DNA of 64,000 bases, from NCBI RefSeq assembly GCF_006385135.1, contig NZ_CP041025.1, forward strand, positions 2,945,501 to 3,009,500, read 5' to 3'. Under the pieces are notes generated by a model. It did not search any database and was not told where the DNA came from. It saw only the letters and a list, made by a program, of their open reading frames with translations. This DNA comes from Paremcibacter congregatus (lineage in GTDB: Bacteria > Pseudomonadota > Alphaproteobacteria > Sphingomonadales > Emcibacteraceae). The position numbers and the translations under genes are program-made. Positions 37,187 to 47,100 of the stretch are shown piece after piece. Positions within the stretch are counted from its first letter, which is position 1. Each line of letters begins with the position of its first letter.

Positions 37187-37651
37187 TCAGCCCCGCCCCC
37201 GATAGGTCGGCACATCCTGGTCCGGCACCCAGACATGTTCCGGCGCTTTGCCGGTCTGGAAGAAGACGTCGATCGGAATGCCGCCGCGCGGATACCAGTA
37301 ACCGCCAATGCGCAGCCATTTTGGCTTAAGTTCCGCCACCAGCCGCTCGCCAATTCCGACCGTGCAATCTTCATGAAAGGCGGCGTGATTGCGGAAGGAT
37401 TGCATATAAAGCTTCAGGGATTTGCTTTCCACCAGGGTTTCATCCGGCACATAATCAATAACGATATGGGCGAAGTCTGGCTGGCCGGTCACCGGACAAA
37501 GCGAGGTGAATTCCGGGCATGTGAAGCGGACAAAATAATCCACATTTGGCCGGGGATTCGCCACCCGGTCAAGTTGGGCTTCATCCGGATTGGTCGGGGC
37601 CTTGACGTCCTTGCCCAACTGGTTCAAACCTTGATAAATGTCTTTGGTCAT
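37187..37651 (-). CDS. queF: NADPH-dependent 7-cyano-7-deazaguanine reductase
   Basis: Reduces the nitrile of preQ0 to preQ1 in queuosine biosynthesis. 154 aa, the short unimodular form. Key features are [20 protein letters not shown], with the catalytic Cys in [10 protein letters not shown], and [20 protein letters not shown] with the E(S/L)KSLK motif. It is convergent with the VOC gene and close to queC-queE. The 256 bp upstream show no preQ1 riboswitch I recognise. Confidence 0.95.
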   Translation of the reverse strand: MTKDIYQGLNQLGKDVKAPTNPDEAQLDRVANPRPNVDYFVRFTCPEFTSLCPVTGQPDFAHIVIDYVPDETLVESKSLKLYMQSFRNHAAFHEDCTVGIGERLVAELKPKWLRIGGYWYPRGGIPIDVFFQTGKAPEHVWVPDQDVPTYRGRG

Positions 37652-37803
37652 CTGATGCCTGCACTATGGTTGATGTTTCTGCAGTCTGACTATACCATTT
37701 TTTATCACTTGTCATTATTGACTTTTTAATCTTCAGCCGTTACATCTCGGAATTATGAAACAAGTCAGCTCTATACGAATGCGAATGTGTCGAATTACCA
37801 CCC

Positions 37804-37849
37804 CGGTTCTCTAACCGAGGCCGGATTTCTATTGCCTCACGGCAAATCC
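37804..37849 (+). other. Structured leader candidate upstream of the ACT-domain gene
   Basis: Two hairpins lie in tandem about 60 bp upstream of the ACT-domain gene: CGGTT-CTCT-AACCG (37804-37817) and a bulged GGATTT...GCC-TCAC-GGC-AAATCC (37823-37849). They could form an attenuator or riboswitch for the sulfur amino acid cluster, but they match no riboswitch consensus I know. They could also belong to the divergent queF leader. Confidence 0.3.
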
Positions 37850-37907
37850 AATTTGATACAACCATTTATATAGAGGCGCGCGTCTGGACAAGACGCCACG
37901 AATTGAC

Positions 37908-38252
37908 ATGACGACATTCACTCCCCGTCCGACGACAAACGATAATTTCACCAGTTCCGTGCATTATGCCGTAACCGCAGATGCCCATCCCGGCGCCCTG
38001 CCCCGTGTGTTGGAGCTTTTTGCCCGGCGCGGCATCACGCCCGATCTGGTCAAGGTCAGCAAGTACCGTTCTCCGGCCTTCACTGACGATAATCTCGCCA
38101 TCGACATCCATGTCTCGGGTCTGTCAGATCAGGAACAGGACATCATCCGCCAGAACCTCGCCATACAGGTCACGGTGCAGCAGGTGCGGGATGAAGTTTT
38201 TATCGGGCGGCAAAAGAATCGGCAAAATTCACCAGCGAAACTTGTTTCCTAA
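37908..38252 (+). CDS. ACT-domain regulatory protein
   Basis: A 114-aa protein made of one ACT domain: SVHYAVTADAHPGALPRVLEL then FARRGITPDLVKVS, as in amino-acid-binding regulatory domains. The tail is short and basic. ACT domains usually sense amino acids; placement 58 bp before cysK and the sseA-metC genes suggests a sensor or regulatory subunit for sulfur amino acid metabolism, but no ligand can be named. It resembles the small subunit of acetolactate synthase (IlvH/IlvM type), with no ilvB nearby. Confidence 0.72.
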   Translation: MTTFTPRPTTNDNFTSSVHYAVTADAHPGALPRVLELFARRGITPDLVKVSKYRSPAFTDDNLAIDIHVSGLSDQEQDIIRQNLAIQVTVQQVRDEVFIGRQKNRQNSPAKLVS

Positions 38253-38310
38253 AGCAGCCTTGCCTATATTAACCTGATATTATCAGGCTCATTTTCTCAA
38301 GGTATGCGTT

Positions 38311-39309
38311 ATGGACATCAAAAACGGTTTTGTCGGCACCATCGGCAACACGCCCATGATCAAGCTGGAAAAACTCTCGGCGGAGACCGGTTGCACCATT
38401 CTCGGCAAGGCAGAATTCCTCAATCCCGGCGGATCAGTCAAGGATCGTGCGGCGCTGTATATCATTCGTGATGCCGAGGAAAAAGGCCTGCTGAAACCGG
38501 GCGGCGTCATCGTCGAAGGCACCGCGGGTAATACCGGTATCGGCCTTGGCCTCGTCGCCAACGCCCTTGGCTACCGCACCGTGATTGTCATGCCGGAAAC
38601 CCAGTCCCAGGAAAAGAAAGACATGCTGCGACTTTGCGGGTGCGACCTGCATCTGGTTCCCGCCAAACCTTATAAAGACCCGGATAATTATGTGCGCTAT
38701 TCCGGGCGCCTCGCCGAAGAAATCGCGGCCCACGAGCCCAACGGCGCCATCTGGGCCAATCAGTTCGACAATGTCGCCAACCGCCGGGCCCATTATGAAA
38801 CCACGGGACCCGAAATCTGGGATCAGACCGACGGCACCGTTGACGCCTTCACCTGCGCGGTCGGCAGTGGCGGTTCTCTCGGCGGCATTTCCATGGCGCT
38901 GAAAGAACGCAACAAAGACATCAAGATCGTCCTCGCCGATCCCATGGGCGCGGCGCTGTATAACTATTACAAGCATGGCGAACTGAAAGCCGAAGGCAGT
39001 TCCATTACCGAAGGCATCGGTCAGGGCCGAATTACCGCCAACCTGGAAGATGTGGTAATCGACGACGCCTATCAGGTGCCCGACGCCGACGCGCTGGAAG
39101 TGATTTTCGACCTGATGAAACATGAAGGCCTGTGTCTCGGCGGTTCCGCCGGGATCAATGTCGCCGCCGCCAAACGCCTGGCGCTCGACATGGGGCCCGG
39201 TCATACCATCGTCACCCTGTTGTGCGATTATGGCACCCGCTATCAAAGCAAGATTTTCAATCCGGAATTCTTAAAGGAACAAGGCCTGCCCTACCCGGAC
39301 TGGCTGTAA
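38311..39309 (+). CDS. cysK: Cysteine synthase A / O-acetylserine sulfhydrylase family
   Basis: A fold-type II PLP enzyme forming cysteine from O-acetylserine and sulfide. The PLP Lys lies in NPGGSVKDRAALYII, the substrate loop is EGTAGNTGIGLGLVA, the phosphate loop GSGGSLGG, and the C-terminal Ser region GGSAGINVAAA. At 332 aa it is slightly longer than E. coli CysK and has a divergent C-terminus (YQSKIFNPEFLKEQGL), so a cystathionine beta-synthase-like role is not excluded. AAGG lies 8 nt before the ATG. It heads a same-strand run with sseA and metC. Confidence 0.9.
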   Translation: MDIKNGFVGTIGNTPMIKLEKLSAETGCTILGKAEFLNPGGSVKDRAALYIIRDAEEKGLLKPGGVIVEGTAGNTGIGLGLVANALGYRTVIVMPETQSQEKKDMLRLCGCDLHLVPAKPYKDPDNYVRYSGRLAEEIAAHEPNGAIWANQFDNVANRRAHYETTGPEIWDQTDGTVDAFTCAVGSGGSLGGISMALKERNKDIKIVLADPMGAALYNYYKHGELKAEGSSITEGIGQGRITANLEDVVIDDAYQVPDADALEVIFDLMKHEGLCLGGSAGINVAAAKRLALDMGPGHTIVTLLCDYGTRYQSKIFNPEFLKEQGLPYPDWL

Positions 39310-39342
39310 GAAACGTTAAATATGATGCAGAAGGAATAATTT

Positions 39343-40194
39343 ATGGCTGATACTGCCCCGGCACTGGTCTCCACCGAATGGCTGGCCGAACATCTCTCCG
39401 CCCCTGACATCCGCATTGTCGATGCCTCCTGGCATCTGCCCGATCAGGGCCGTGATGCGAAAGCCGAATATCGCGAAGCCCATATCCCCGGCGCAGTTTT
39501 CTTTGATATGGATGATATCTGCGACCAGGATTGCGCCTTGCCGCATATGCTGCCCTCGGCCGCAAAAATGGCGAGCCGCATGCGCAAGCTCGGCATCGGC
39601 GACGGCAACCGGGTAATCGTCTATGATAACAGCGATCTGCGCAGCGCCGCCCGAGCCTGGTATATGCTGAAATGCTACGGCCTGTGGGATGTCGCCATCC
39701 TCGACGGTGGTTTCCAGAAATGGAAGAAAGAACATCGCGAGACAGAGGATATTCCGCCGATCCCCCGGGAACGTCATTTCACCGCCCGTTTCGACACCAC
39801 CCGGGTCCGCGACCTGCGTCACATGCTGCGTAATATTGAAACATCAAAAGAACAGGTCATCGACGCCCGTGCGCCGGGCCGGTTCAGCGGCCAGGACCCT
39901 GAACCCCGCCCCGGCATGAAAAGCGGCCATATCCCCGGCAGCCTCAATGTCTGTTTCCGCCACCTTCTCAGCCCGGAAGACGGCACCTTCAAATCCCCGG
40001 ACGAGATACGCCGCACCTTCGAAGACGCCGGTGTGGACCTTAAGAAACCCCTGGTCACCAGTTGCGGCTCTGGCGTCACCGCCGCCGTATTGTCACTCGG
40101 TCTCTATCTGATCGGCCATCGGGATAACGCCCTTTATGACGGGTCCTGGGCCGAATGGGGCAGTCACCCCGAAACCCCTGTCGAAACCCAATAA
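39343..40194 (+). CDS. sseA: 3-mercaptopyruvate sulfurtransferase
   Basis: A two-domain rhodanese family enzyme moving sulfur from 3-mercaptopyruvate (or thiosulfate) to a thiol acceptor. 283 aa. The inactive first domain contains VDASWHLPDQGRDA, AHIPGAVFFDMD and ILDGGFQKW. The active loop CGSGVTA in the second domain is the MST-type signature, rather than the rhodanese CRKGVTA. AGAAGGAA precedes the ATG. It sits between cysK and metC, consistent with cysteine catabolism and sulfur trafficking. Confidence 0.92.
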   Translation: MADTAPALVSTEWLAEHLSAPDIRIVDASWHLPDQGRDAKAEYREAHIPGAVFFDMDDICDQDCALPHMLPSAAKMASRMRKLGIGDGNRVIVYDNSDLRSAARAWYMLKCYGLWDVAILDGGFQKWKKEHRETEDIPPIPRERHFTARFDTTRVRDLRHMLRNIETSKEQVIDARAPGRFSGQDPEPRPGMKSGHIPGSLNVCFRHLLSPEDGTFKSPDEIRRTFEDAGVDLKKPLVTSCGSGVTAAVLSLGLYLIGHRDNALYDGSWAEWGSHPETPVETQ

Positions 40195-40215
40195 GTCACA
40201 TATTAAGTACACGCC

Positions 40216-41388
40216 ATGAAAAAAGACACCCTGATCGCCACCACAGGCCGCAACCCGGAATTCACCCACGGATCGGTCAATACCCCGGTCTATCATACCT
40301 CCACCGTCACTTTCGATACGGTCAAGGACATGAAGCGCGCCATCGCCAAGCGGCATCAGGGTGTGCCTTATTACGGACGACGCGGCAACCCGACCACCTT
40401 CGCCCTGGAACAGGCCATGTGCGATCTGGAGGGCGCGGACGGCTGTTATCTCTATCCCTCCGGTCTCGCCGCCATCACTGGGGCGATCCTGTCTTTCATC
40501 AAGGCGGGAGATCATATCCTGATTGCCGACGGTGTCTATGAACCCACCCGCGGCCTTGCCGATAAGGTCCTCCTTCGCATGGGGGTCGAGGTCAGCTATT
40601 TTGATCCCCTGATCGGCGCGGGCATTGCCGACCTGATCCGGGATAATACCCGCATCGTCTTTGTCGAATCTCCCTGCTCCCTGACCATGGAAATTATTGA
40701 TATTCCCGCCATCACCAAGGCCGCCCACGCCCGTGATGTGCTGGTGATGATGGACAACACCTGGGGCACGCCGCTGCATTTCAAACCCTTTGATCACGGG
40801 GTTGATTTTTCCATTCACGCCGCGACTAAATATATTGTCGGCCATTCCGACGCCATGCTCGGCACCGTCTCCACCCGCAAAGACTATTGCGAGCAACTGT
40901 TCAATATGTCCTATCAGCTGGGCTATTGCGCCGCCCCGGATGATGCCTATCTCGCCTTGCGCGGGATTCGCACCCTGAAGCTCCGGCTGAAACAGCATGA
41001 AGAAAACGCCCTGACCGTCGCCCGCTGGCTGAAAGACCGCCCCGAGGTCGCCGAAGTGCGCCATCCGGCGTTTGAAACCTGCCCCGGTCACGAGATCTTC
41101 AAACGGGACTTCACCGGCGGCAACGGCCTGTTTTCGATGATCCTGAAGGGTGGTAGTGAAGCCGCGGTTACCGCTTTCCTCGAAAACCTGCATCATTTCA
41201 AGATGGGCTTCAGCTGGGGCGGTTATGAAAGCCTGATCCTGCCCTATTATGGCATCGCCAAAAACCGCAGCGCCACCGGCTGGCGGGCGCCCGGCCCGCT
41301 GATCCGCCTGCATATCGGCCTGGAAGACCCGCAGGATCTGATCACTGATCTCGCGCAGGGATTAGCAGCCTTTAACGATGTGACATAG
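40216..41388 (+). CDS. metC: Cystathionine beta-lyase
   Basis: A fold-type I PLP enzyme converting cystathionine to homocysteine, pyruvate and ammonia. 390 aa. Features are YGRRGNPTTFALEQAM near the N-terminus, VFVESPCSLTMEI, MDNTWGTPLHFKP, and the PLP-lysine site SIHAATKYIVGHSDAMLG. A C-terminal WGGYESLILP region is typical of MetC rather than MetB or MetZ. It is 21 bp after sseA, likely the same operon. It abuts the convergent znuB stop with no gap. Confidence 0.93.
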   Translation: MKKDTLIATTGRNPEFTHGSVNTPVYHTSTVTFDTVKDMKRAIAKRHQGVPYYGRRGNPTTFALEQAMCDLEGADGCYLYPSGLAAITGAILSFIKAGDHILIADGVYEPTRGLADKVLLRMGVEVSYFDPLIGAGIADLIRDNTRIVFVESPCSLTMEIIDIPAITKAAHARDVLVMMDNTWGTPLHFKPFDHGVDFSIHAATKYIVGHSDAMLGTVSTRKDYCEQLFNMSYQLGYCAAPDDAYLALRGIRTLKLRLKQHEENALTVARWLKDRPEVAEVRHPAFETCPGHEIFKRDFTGGNGLFSMILKGGSEAAVTAFLENLHHFKMGFSWGGYESLILPYYGIAKNRSATGWRAPGPLIRLHIGLEDPQDLITDLAQGLAAFNDVT

Positions 41389-42183
41389 TTAGATCCGGTA
41401 GCGATGTGGCAAACCGCGACCGATCAGGAACAGGATCAGGGCCGACAGGACAATAGATGGGCCCGCCGGCAGGTCCCACAGGCTGGACGTCATGATGCCC
41501 ATGACCACCGCCAGGCTGCCAATGATCATCGAATAAATCGCCATCTGTACCGGGGAACGGGCGATATTGCGCGCCGCCGCCGCCGGAATAATCATCAGCG
41601 AGGTAATCAGCAACGCCCCGATCACCTTCATGGCAAACGCCACCAAAAGAGCGATCAATAACATATAGATAATCTTGGTGCGCAGAACATTCACGCCTTC
41701 CACCTGGGCGAGATCCTCATGCACCGTGATGGACAGCAATGGCTTCCAGATCAGAATCAACCCGCCAAGCGCCATGGTCATCATCACCGCAATCCCCATG
41801 ATTTCCGCGGGCCCAATGGCAAGAATGTCCCCGATCAGGAAAAACATCATATCCTGCCGCAGCGTTTCCTGCAGGGCGATAACAATCAAACCGATGGATA
41901 GAGAACTATGGGCCAGAATGCCGAGCAGGGTGTCGGTGGAAAACTTGCCGCCTTTTTGCAGCAACAGCAGCACGCCCGAGACCACCGCACAGGTCGCGAC
42001 AATCACCCAGGGGCTTTGGGTACCGAGCGCGACACCAAGGCCGACGCCCATCAATGCGGAATGGGATATCGTGTCGCCAAAGTAAGCCATACGGCGCCAG
42101 ACCAGAAAACAACCGAGCGGCCCCGCCGCCATCGCCACCATGATGCCCGCCAACATGGCGTTAAGGATAAATCCATCAATCAT
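41389..42183 (-). CDS. znuB: Zinc ABC transporter permease
   Basis: The inner-membrane permease of a ZnuABC-type zinc importer. About 264 aa with seven or eight membrane helices. Family motifs are CFLVWRRMAYFGDTISHSAL near the N-terminus and ALLITSLMIIPAAAARNIAR. I start at the ATG at 42183, overlapping the end of znuC by 8 bp. An upstream in-frame extension to 42336 lies inside znuC and reads as low-quality protein. The binding protein znuA is not in the window. Confidence 0.93.
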   Translation of the reverse strand: MIDGFILNAMLAGIMVAMAAGPLGCFLVWRRMAYFGDTISHSALMGVGLGVALGTQSPWVIVATCAVVSGVLLLLQKGGKFSTDTLLGILAHSSLSIGLIVIALQETLRQDMMFFLIGDILAIGPAEIMGIAVMMTMALGGLILIWKPLLSITVHEDLAQVEGVNVLRTKIIYMLLIALLVAFAMKVIGALLITSLMIIPAAAARNIARSPVQMAIYSMIIGSLAVVMGIMTSSLWDLPAGPSIVLSALILFLIGRGLPHRYRI

Positions 42184-42949
42184 GATGACACCCCTTGCCA
42201 TGGTCCCCGCCGACCACATTGCCATGACTGTCATGATGATGGTCATGATGATGGGTATAGAGCGCCGCCCCTTCCACCGGATGGCCAAGCAAGGCATGAT
42301 ATTCCGGATCATGCTGCACCGTTTCCGGTGTGCCACTGCAACAGATATGACGGTTAAGGCAGACCACTTTATCCGTGCCCGCCATCACCATATGCAGATC
42401 GTGAGAAATCATCAGAACCCCGCAATTAATATCATCGCGAATACGGCCAATCAGCCGATACAGTTCTTCCTGGCCGGTAATGTCAATGCCCTGAACCGGT
42501 TCATCCAGCACAATCAGATCCGGCCGCCCAAGCAAGGCCCGCGCCATAAGGACACGTTGCATCTCACCGCCGGACACCCTCTGCACAGGATGTTTCGCCA
42601 CATGGGAGATGCGTACAAGCTTCATCACATCCCGCGCCTGAGCTTCCGTGGTTCCCGGCCGCAGCATCATAAACTGATGCACCGTCAGCGGCAGGATGTC
42701 CTCGATCTGGATTTTTTGCGGCATATAGCCAATGGTGATCCCCGGCATCCGTTCCACCCGCCCCTGGTCCGGCACCAAAAGCCCCAGGGCGATTTTCATC
42801 ACCGTGCTTTTCCCGGCGCCATTGGGACCGATCAATGTCACGACCTCTCCCCGGCTGACGGAAAAGCTTACCTTTTCCAACACTGACGTTCCGGTAAAGG
42901 CCAGGGTAACGTCTTCCAGATTAATAAGAGGCGGCGCCGTTTCAGACAT
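42176..42949 (-). CDS. znuC: Zinc ABC transporter ATPase with His-rich tail
   Basis: The ATP-binding subunit of the zinc importer, 257 aa. Walker A is GPNGAGKST, the signature is RVSGGEMQRVLMARAL, and Walker B is LIVLDEPVQGID. The C-terminal tail is His/Asp-rich (THHHDHHHDSHG, then GGDHGKGCHHD), a probable zinc-binding sensor or buffer seen in some ZnuC proteins. It lies 6 bp after zur on the same strand, so zur-znuC-znuB is probably one operon. Confidence 0.94.
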   Translation of the reverse strand: MSETAPPLINLEDVTLAFTGTSVLEKVSFSVSRGEVVTLIGPNGAGKSTVMKIALGLLVPDQGRVERMPGITIGYMPQKIQIEDILPLTVHQFMMLRPGTTEAQARDVMKLVRISHVAKHPVQRVSGGEMQRVLMARALLGRPDLIVLDEPVQGIDITGQEELYRLIGRIRDDINCGVLMISHDLHMVMAGTDKVVCLNRHICCSGTPETVQHDPEYHALLGHPVEGAALYTHHHDHHHDSHGNVVGGDHGKGCHHD

Positions 42950-42955
42950 AAAGGG

Positions 42956-43420
42956 CTAACTTTGACAATTTTCGCACAATCCCATGACTTCCAACATACT
43001 GTTCTCGCATGTATAGCCATTGGCATTGGCTGATTTAGCAATTTTGGTGGTCAGCTTCGGATCGCTGATTTCCGTGACCGTCCGACATTTGCGACAGATC
43101 AGGAAATGCCCCTGATGTTTGTGCGCCGGGTCAGGACAGCCGATAAAGGCGTTCAGGGATTCGAGCCGATGGACGAATCCTTCCTCAATCAGAAAATCCA
43201 GCGCCCGATAAACCGTCGGTGGGGCAACTCTTTTATTGCCATCGTTACTGAGCAGGTCCAGAAGTTCATATGCCGTGACCGGCTTATGTCCTCCCCATAC
43301 CAGCTCCAACACCTTGCGACGCAACGGCGTAAAGCGGGTATCGCGAGATTCACAGAGCTCCCGCGCCAGTCCCAAGGCATCCTCAATACATTTCCCATGA
43401 TCATGCGTATGTGTAGACAT
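42956..43420 (-). CDS. zur: Zinc uptake regulator of the Fur family
   Basis: A zinc-responsive repressor, 154 aa. The N-terminus MSTHTHDHGKC is His-rich. A winged helix (TPLRRKVLELVWGGHKPVTA then YELLDLL) precedes the dimer domain with CPDPAHKHQGHFLICRKC and a C-terminal GLCENC, giving the Cys4 structural zinc site of Fur/Zur proteins. The operon context with znuCB supports Zur over Fur. It probably represses its own operon from the region shared with hisI. Confidence 0.92.
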   Translation of the reverse strand: MSTHTHDHGKCIEDALGLARELCESRDTRFTPLRRKVLELVWGGHKPVTAYELLDLLSNDGNKRVAPPTVYRALDFLIEEGFVHRLESLNAFIGCPDPAHKHQGHFLICRKCRTVTEISDPKLTTKIAKSANANGYTCENSMLEVMGLCENCQS

Positions 43421-43440
43421 TACAATTTTTTCTATTTCTT

Positions 43441-43457
43441 GATATGTTATAGCTTCC
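43441..43457. promoter_or_regulatory. Possible Zur operator half-site
   Basis: GATATGTTATAGCTTCC lies between divergent zur and hisI. The left half resembles alphaproteobacterial Zur boxes (ATGTTATA core); the right half is a poor match. Its position would allow control of both directions. Confidence 0.28.
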
Positions 43458-43510
43458 CATTAAGCTAATATTGGCCTGAATTAAACAATAATACAAGCCT
43501 TCTAAACGAG

Positions 43511-43939
43511 ATGACCATGAAAAACCCACCCTTCACTCCGATCCCGGAAGAAACCCTTACAGCCTGCCTGGCACAATTGGCCTTTACAGATCAAGGCCTT
43601 GTCCCCGCAATAGCCCAGCAGCATGATACGGGCGAAATTCTTATGATGGCCTGGATGAATGAAGCCGCCGTGCGGGAAAGCCTGACCACCGGCGTGGTCT
43701 GCTACTGGTCCCGGTCACGTCAGGCCCTGTGGCGCAAGGGGGAAACGTCCGGTCAGGTGCAACGTCTGGTGCATTTCCGCTATGATTGCGATCGGGATTG
43801 CCTGTTGCTGCTCGTCGATCAGACTGGGGTCGCCTGCCACACGGGCCGACGGAACTGTTTTTATCACGAGGTCACCAGCGATGGCATAAAGGTGATTTCG
43901 AAGGTCGAAATTGACCCCAAGACGCTTTATTCAAAATAA
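43511..43939 (+). CDS. hisI: Phosphoribosyl-AMP cyclohydrolase
   Basis: Opens the purine ring of phosphoribosyl-AMP in histidine biosynthesis. 142 aa, without a fused HisE domain. The metal-binding segments are complete: DCDRDCLLLLVDQ for the Asp/Cys site and ACHTGRRNCFYHEV for the zinc Cys residues. LMMAWMNEAAVRESLTTG and CYWSRSRQALWRKGETSG are conserved. It is divergent from zur-znuCB. Extra hisI copies are known members of Zur regulons in some bacteria, so this copy may be zinc-controlled; the retained Cys ligands show it is not a zinc-free form. Confidence 0.93.
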   Translation: MTMKNPPFTPIPEETLTACLAQLAFTDQGLVPAIAQQHDTGEILMMAWMNEAAVRESLTTGVVCYWSRSRQALWRKGETSGQVQRLVHFRYDCDRDCLLLLVDQTGVACHTGRRNCFYHEVTSDGIKVISKVEIDPKTLYSK

Positions 43940-43980
43940 CCCAAAGGGTCACAACAATCCCAACGTCCGAAAGGACCGCC

Positions 43981-44026
43981 AGACGGCACCCCTTCTTATT
44001 TCGGACAGACTGCCGTCTTAATTTTA
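43981..44026 (+). terminator. Possible terminator after hisI
   Basis: Inverted repeat AGACGGCA (43981-43988) and TGCCGTCT (44011-44018) with a 22-nt loop, followed by TAATTTTA. The stem is perfect but the loop is long, so efficiency is uncertain. Confidence 0.4.
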
Positions 44027-44100
44027 CCCTACTCCGCGTTATACTATGTCATTATCACGCCTGAAATTCGACCATCATGCTAACTGCCGGGACGCATCAC

Positions 44101-47100
44101 ATGTTAAAGCTGATCAAACTTATCCTCATTGTCGCCTTATGGACACCTGTCGCCGTTCAGGCGCAGACCTACACAACACCCCCCAAGATTGATCAGAAAT
44201 ATCAAATCCCGGACAGAAGCGGCGAAGCGGCATTGCTGCTGAAGAAAATCAAGCTTCTCCATCAAAGATCCCGTGCGCTCGCCAAAGGCGGCCAGGCGGA
44301 TCGTTCGGTCGATGACCTGATCAGTGACCTTTACCTGCCCGATAACGTCAGAGATTTCAACCGTACCTATTCCCAGGAAATTGATCTGGCGCGCAACCCG
44401 AAAAATGCCCACAGTTGGTTTTCCCTTTCCCGCAACTACAGTCGTCGCGGGCAGTATGAAGATGCCGCCACGGCGGCATTCAAAGCCTATCAGCTTGAGA
44501 AAAACTCCCGCCAGAGAGCCGAAATTCTTGCCCATATGGGAGAAGTCTATGTCGAACTTGGCCAACTTGAAGATGGTCTCAACATCCTGCATCGAAGTCT
44601 GGAACTGTCCCCGGGCGACAATATCCAGCGCAGAATCACTGTGATCAAGGAACGTTTTTTTCTGACCATCAGCGATATTTCCGTCAATGTCGAGCAAGCC
44701 AGTCCCAACGCCTGCATTGTCTTCAGCAAAGCGCTGAAACACGGCCAGAAAGCTGAAGATTATGTCGCCGTCACCGGTCATAAAGACCTCGACATCACCG
44801 CCAAGGGAACACAAATCTGCATCAATGGTCTAAACTATGGCGAGACTTATGAGGTCACCATCCGCAAAGGCCTGAAAGGCGTGGAAAAGACCATACTGGA
44901 TCAGGATTCCATCCGTAAATTCACCGTTCAAGACCGCGCGCCCCGCACCAGTTTTTCCCAGAACAGCTACGTGGTCAGCCGCACCCGCGATAACGTGCTT
45001 CCCGTGACCACCGTTAATGTAGACAGCCTGGAACTTTCGCTTTACCTGATCCCTGACCGCAATCTGATCCACGGCACACAAAGGGACTTTTTTACCAGAC
45101 TCAACCAATATTCCACCAATCGTATCAGTAACGAGGAAGGCAGCCTGATCTGGCAAGGCAGCGTTGATATCACCGGGGGTCGTAACCGCGAAATCAATAC
45201 ACTTCTGCCGCTGGACGACATGATTACCGACAAACAAAATGGTCTTTATGCACTGGTCGCCACCATGCCCGGTAAAAAGGACGAACCTGAATGGCGCCTG
45301 CGCAGCCGACAAAAAGCCACCCAGTGGCTTCTGGTTTCCGACATGGGGCTGATGACATTCAAGGGCAAGGACGGCCTACATGTGATGGTGCGGTCGCTGG
45401 AAAGCGCAAAACCGCTGCGCAAGGCCACCGTGACCCTGGTGGCGCGCAATAACAAAATTCTCGGCACCGCCAAAAGTGACGCCCAAGGCCTGGCCCACTT
45501 CCCTGCAGGGCTTGTCCGTGGCAAGGGCGGCGACGCCCCGGCTCTGATCAGCGCCGAAACCAAGGCCAAAGACTATAACTTTCTGAAGCTCGACACGGGT
45601 TATCTTGACCTGAGCAATCGCGGGGTTGGCGGGCGAAGCGCACCCGGGGAACAGGATGCGTTCCTTTATACCGACCGCGGCGTCTACCGCCCTGGCGAAA
45701 CGGTAAAAATCAGCGCTCTGCTGCGTGATCCGGACAGTAAGGCTCTGGGCGCTCTGCCCCTGACCTTCAAGGTCGTCAAACCCGATGGCGCCGTCCTGAT
45801 GGAAAAAGTCTTCACCGGCGATGCCCTCGGCGGATATGGCTTTGACATTGCCATCGCCAGCGCCGCCATTCCCGGTCGCTATACGGTAACAAGTTATCTT
45901 GCCGACGAAACCCATGCGCTCGGCATGGTCAGTTTCCAGGTTGAGGATTTTGTTCCTCAACGCATCCGCGCCACCCTTAAAACCGACGCCGACTGGATCG
46001 AAACCGGGACACAAACCGAGTTTCTCCTGCAGGCCAACTTCCTGTATGGTCCCCCCGCCAGTGACCTGAAAAGCGAAACCCGTGTTCAGATCAATCGCAA
46101 TCCCCGGCCTTATCCAAATTATAAGGATTTCAGCTTTGGCCTGATTCAGGATGATTTCTACGCCAAAACCCTGCCCCCGATAACCCGGACCACGGATAAG
46201 GACGGGCGTGCCAGCTTGGCGCTGGACCTCAAAGATCTGCCAGACACCAGCCAGCCACTTCTGGTTTACCTGCAATCTTTCGTTTTTGATGTCAGTGGCC
46301 GTCCTGTCGACGCCAAATCGGCAATCCCCCTACGTCTGCGCGACGTGGAAGTGGGGCTGAAGAAAAGCTTCACCGGCAACCTGTCCGACGGCGACACAGC
46401 CACATTCGACGTCATTGCCCTTGACCGCAAAGGCCAACCGGTCAAGAACCGTACTCTCGCCTATGAACTGATTAAGGAAGACTATTATTACAGCTGGTAT
46501 CGTCAGGGAGATTACTGGAACAGCCGCCGGCAGATCACCGACACCATGGTCACCACCGGTGAAATCATCACGGATGAAACCGGTCGTGCGACAGTCAGTC
46601 ACCCTGCCGCCGATGGCCGTTACCGTCTGCAGATACGGGATCAGAAAGGCGACAGCGCCGCCAGTCTGCGTTATTATGTCGGTTGGTGGTCAAGCGGCAG
46701 CGTGCCGAATGTTCCTGATGAACTTGAACTGTCCCTGAAAGACAAAACCACCCGCTCCGGCGAGAAAATCACCGCCTTTATCAAGGCGCCCTTCGCCGGT
46801 AAACTTACCGTCATGGTGATGAATGACCAGCTGCGCCACAGCAAGGAATATGACCTGCCGAAAGAAGGCCGCGAGATCGAGATCAAGGTTGACGGCGACT
46901 GGGGTCCCGGCGCCTATCTGATGGCCACCGCCTTCCGGCCCGATGCCGGTGACGTGTCCCGCCTGCCGGTGCGCGCCATGGGGCTCGCCTGGTTCTCGAT
47001 AGATCAGGCCAAACGCAAAACCAGGGTTAGCATTGAGGTGCCGGACAGCGTCCTGCCCCGCCAGACCGTGACCCTGCCGCTGCAGCTCGACGGGGAAGCC

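Noticed and set aside
40093-41313. A 406-codon minus-strand open frame opposite metC
   Set aside because: metC has all PLP-enzyme motifs. The antisense frame arises from GC-biased third positions.
42184-42336. N-terminal extension of znuB to 42336
   Set aside because: It lies inside znuC and codes for Met- and Ile-rich low-quality sequence antisense to no domain. The ATG at 42183 gives the normal ZnuB N-terminus.
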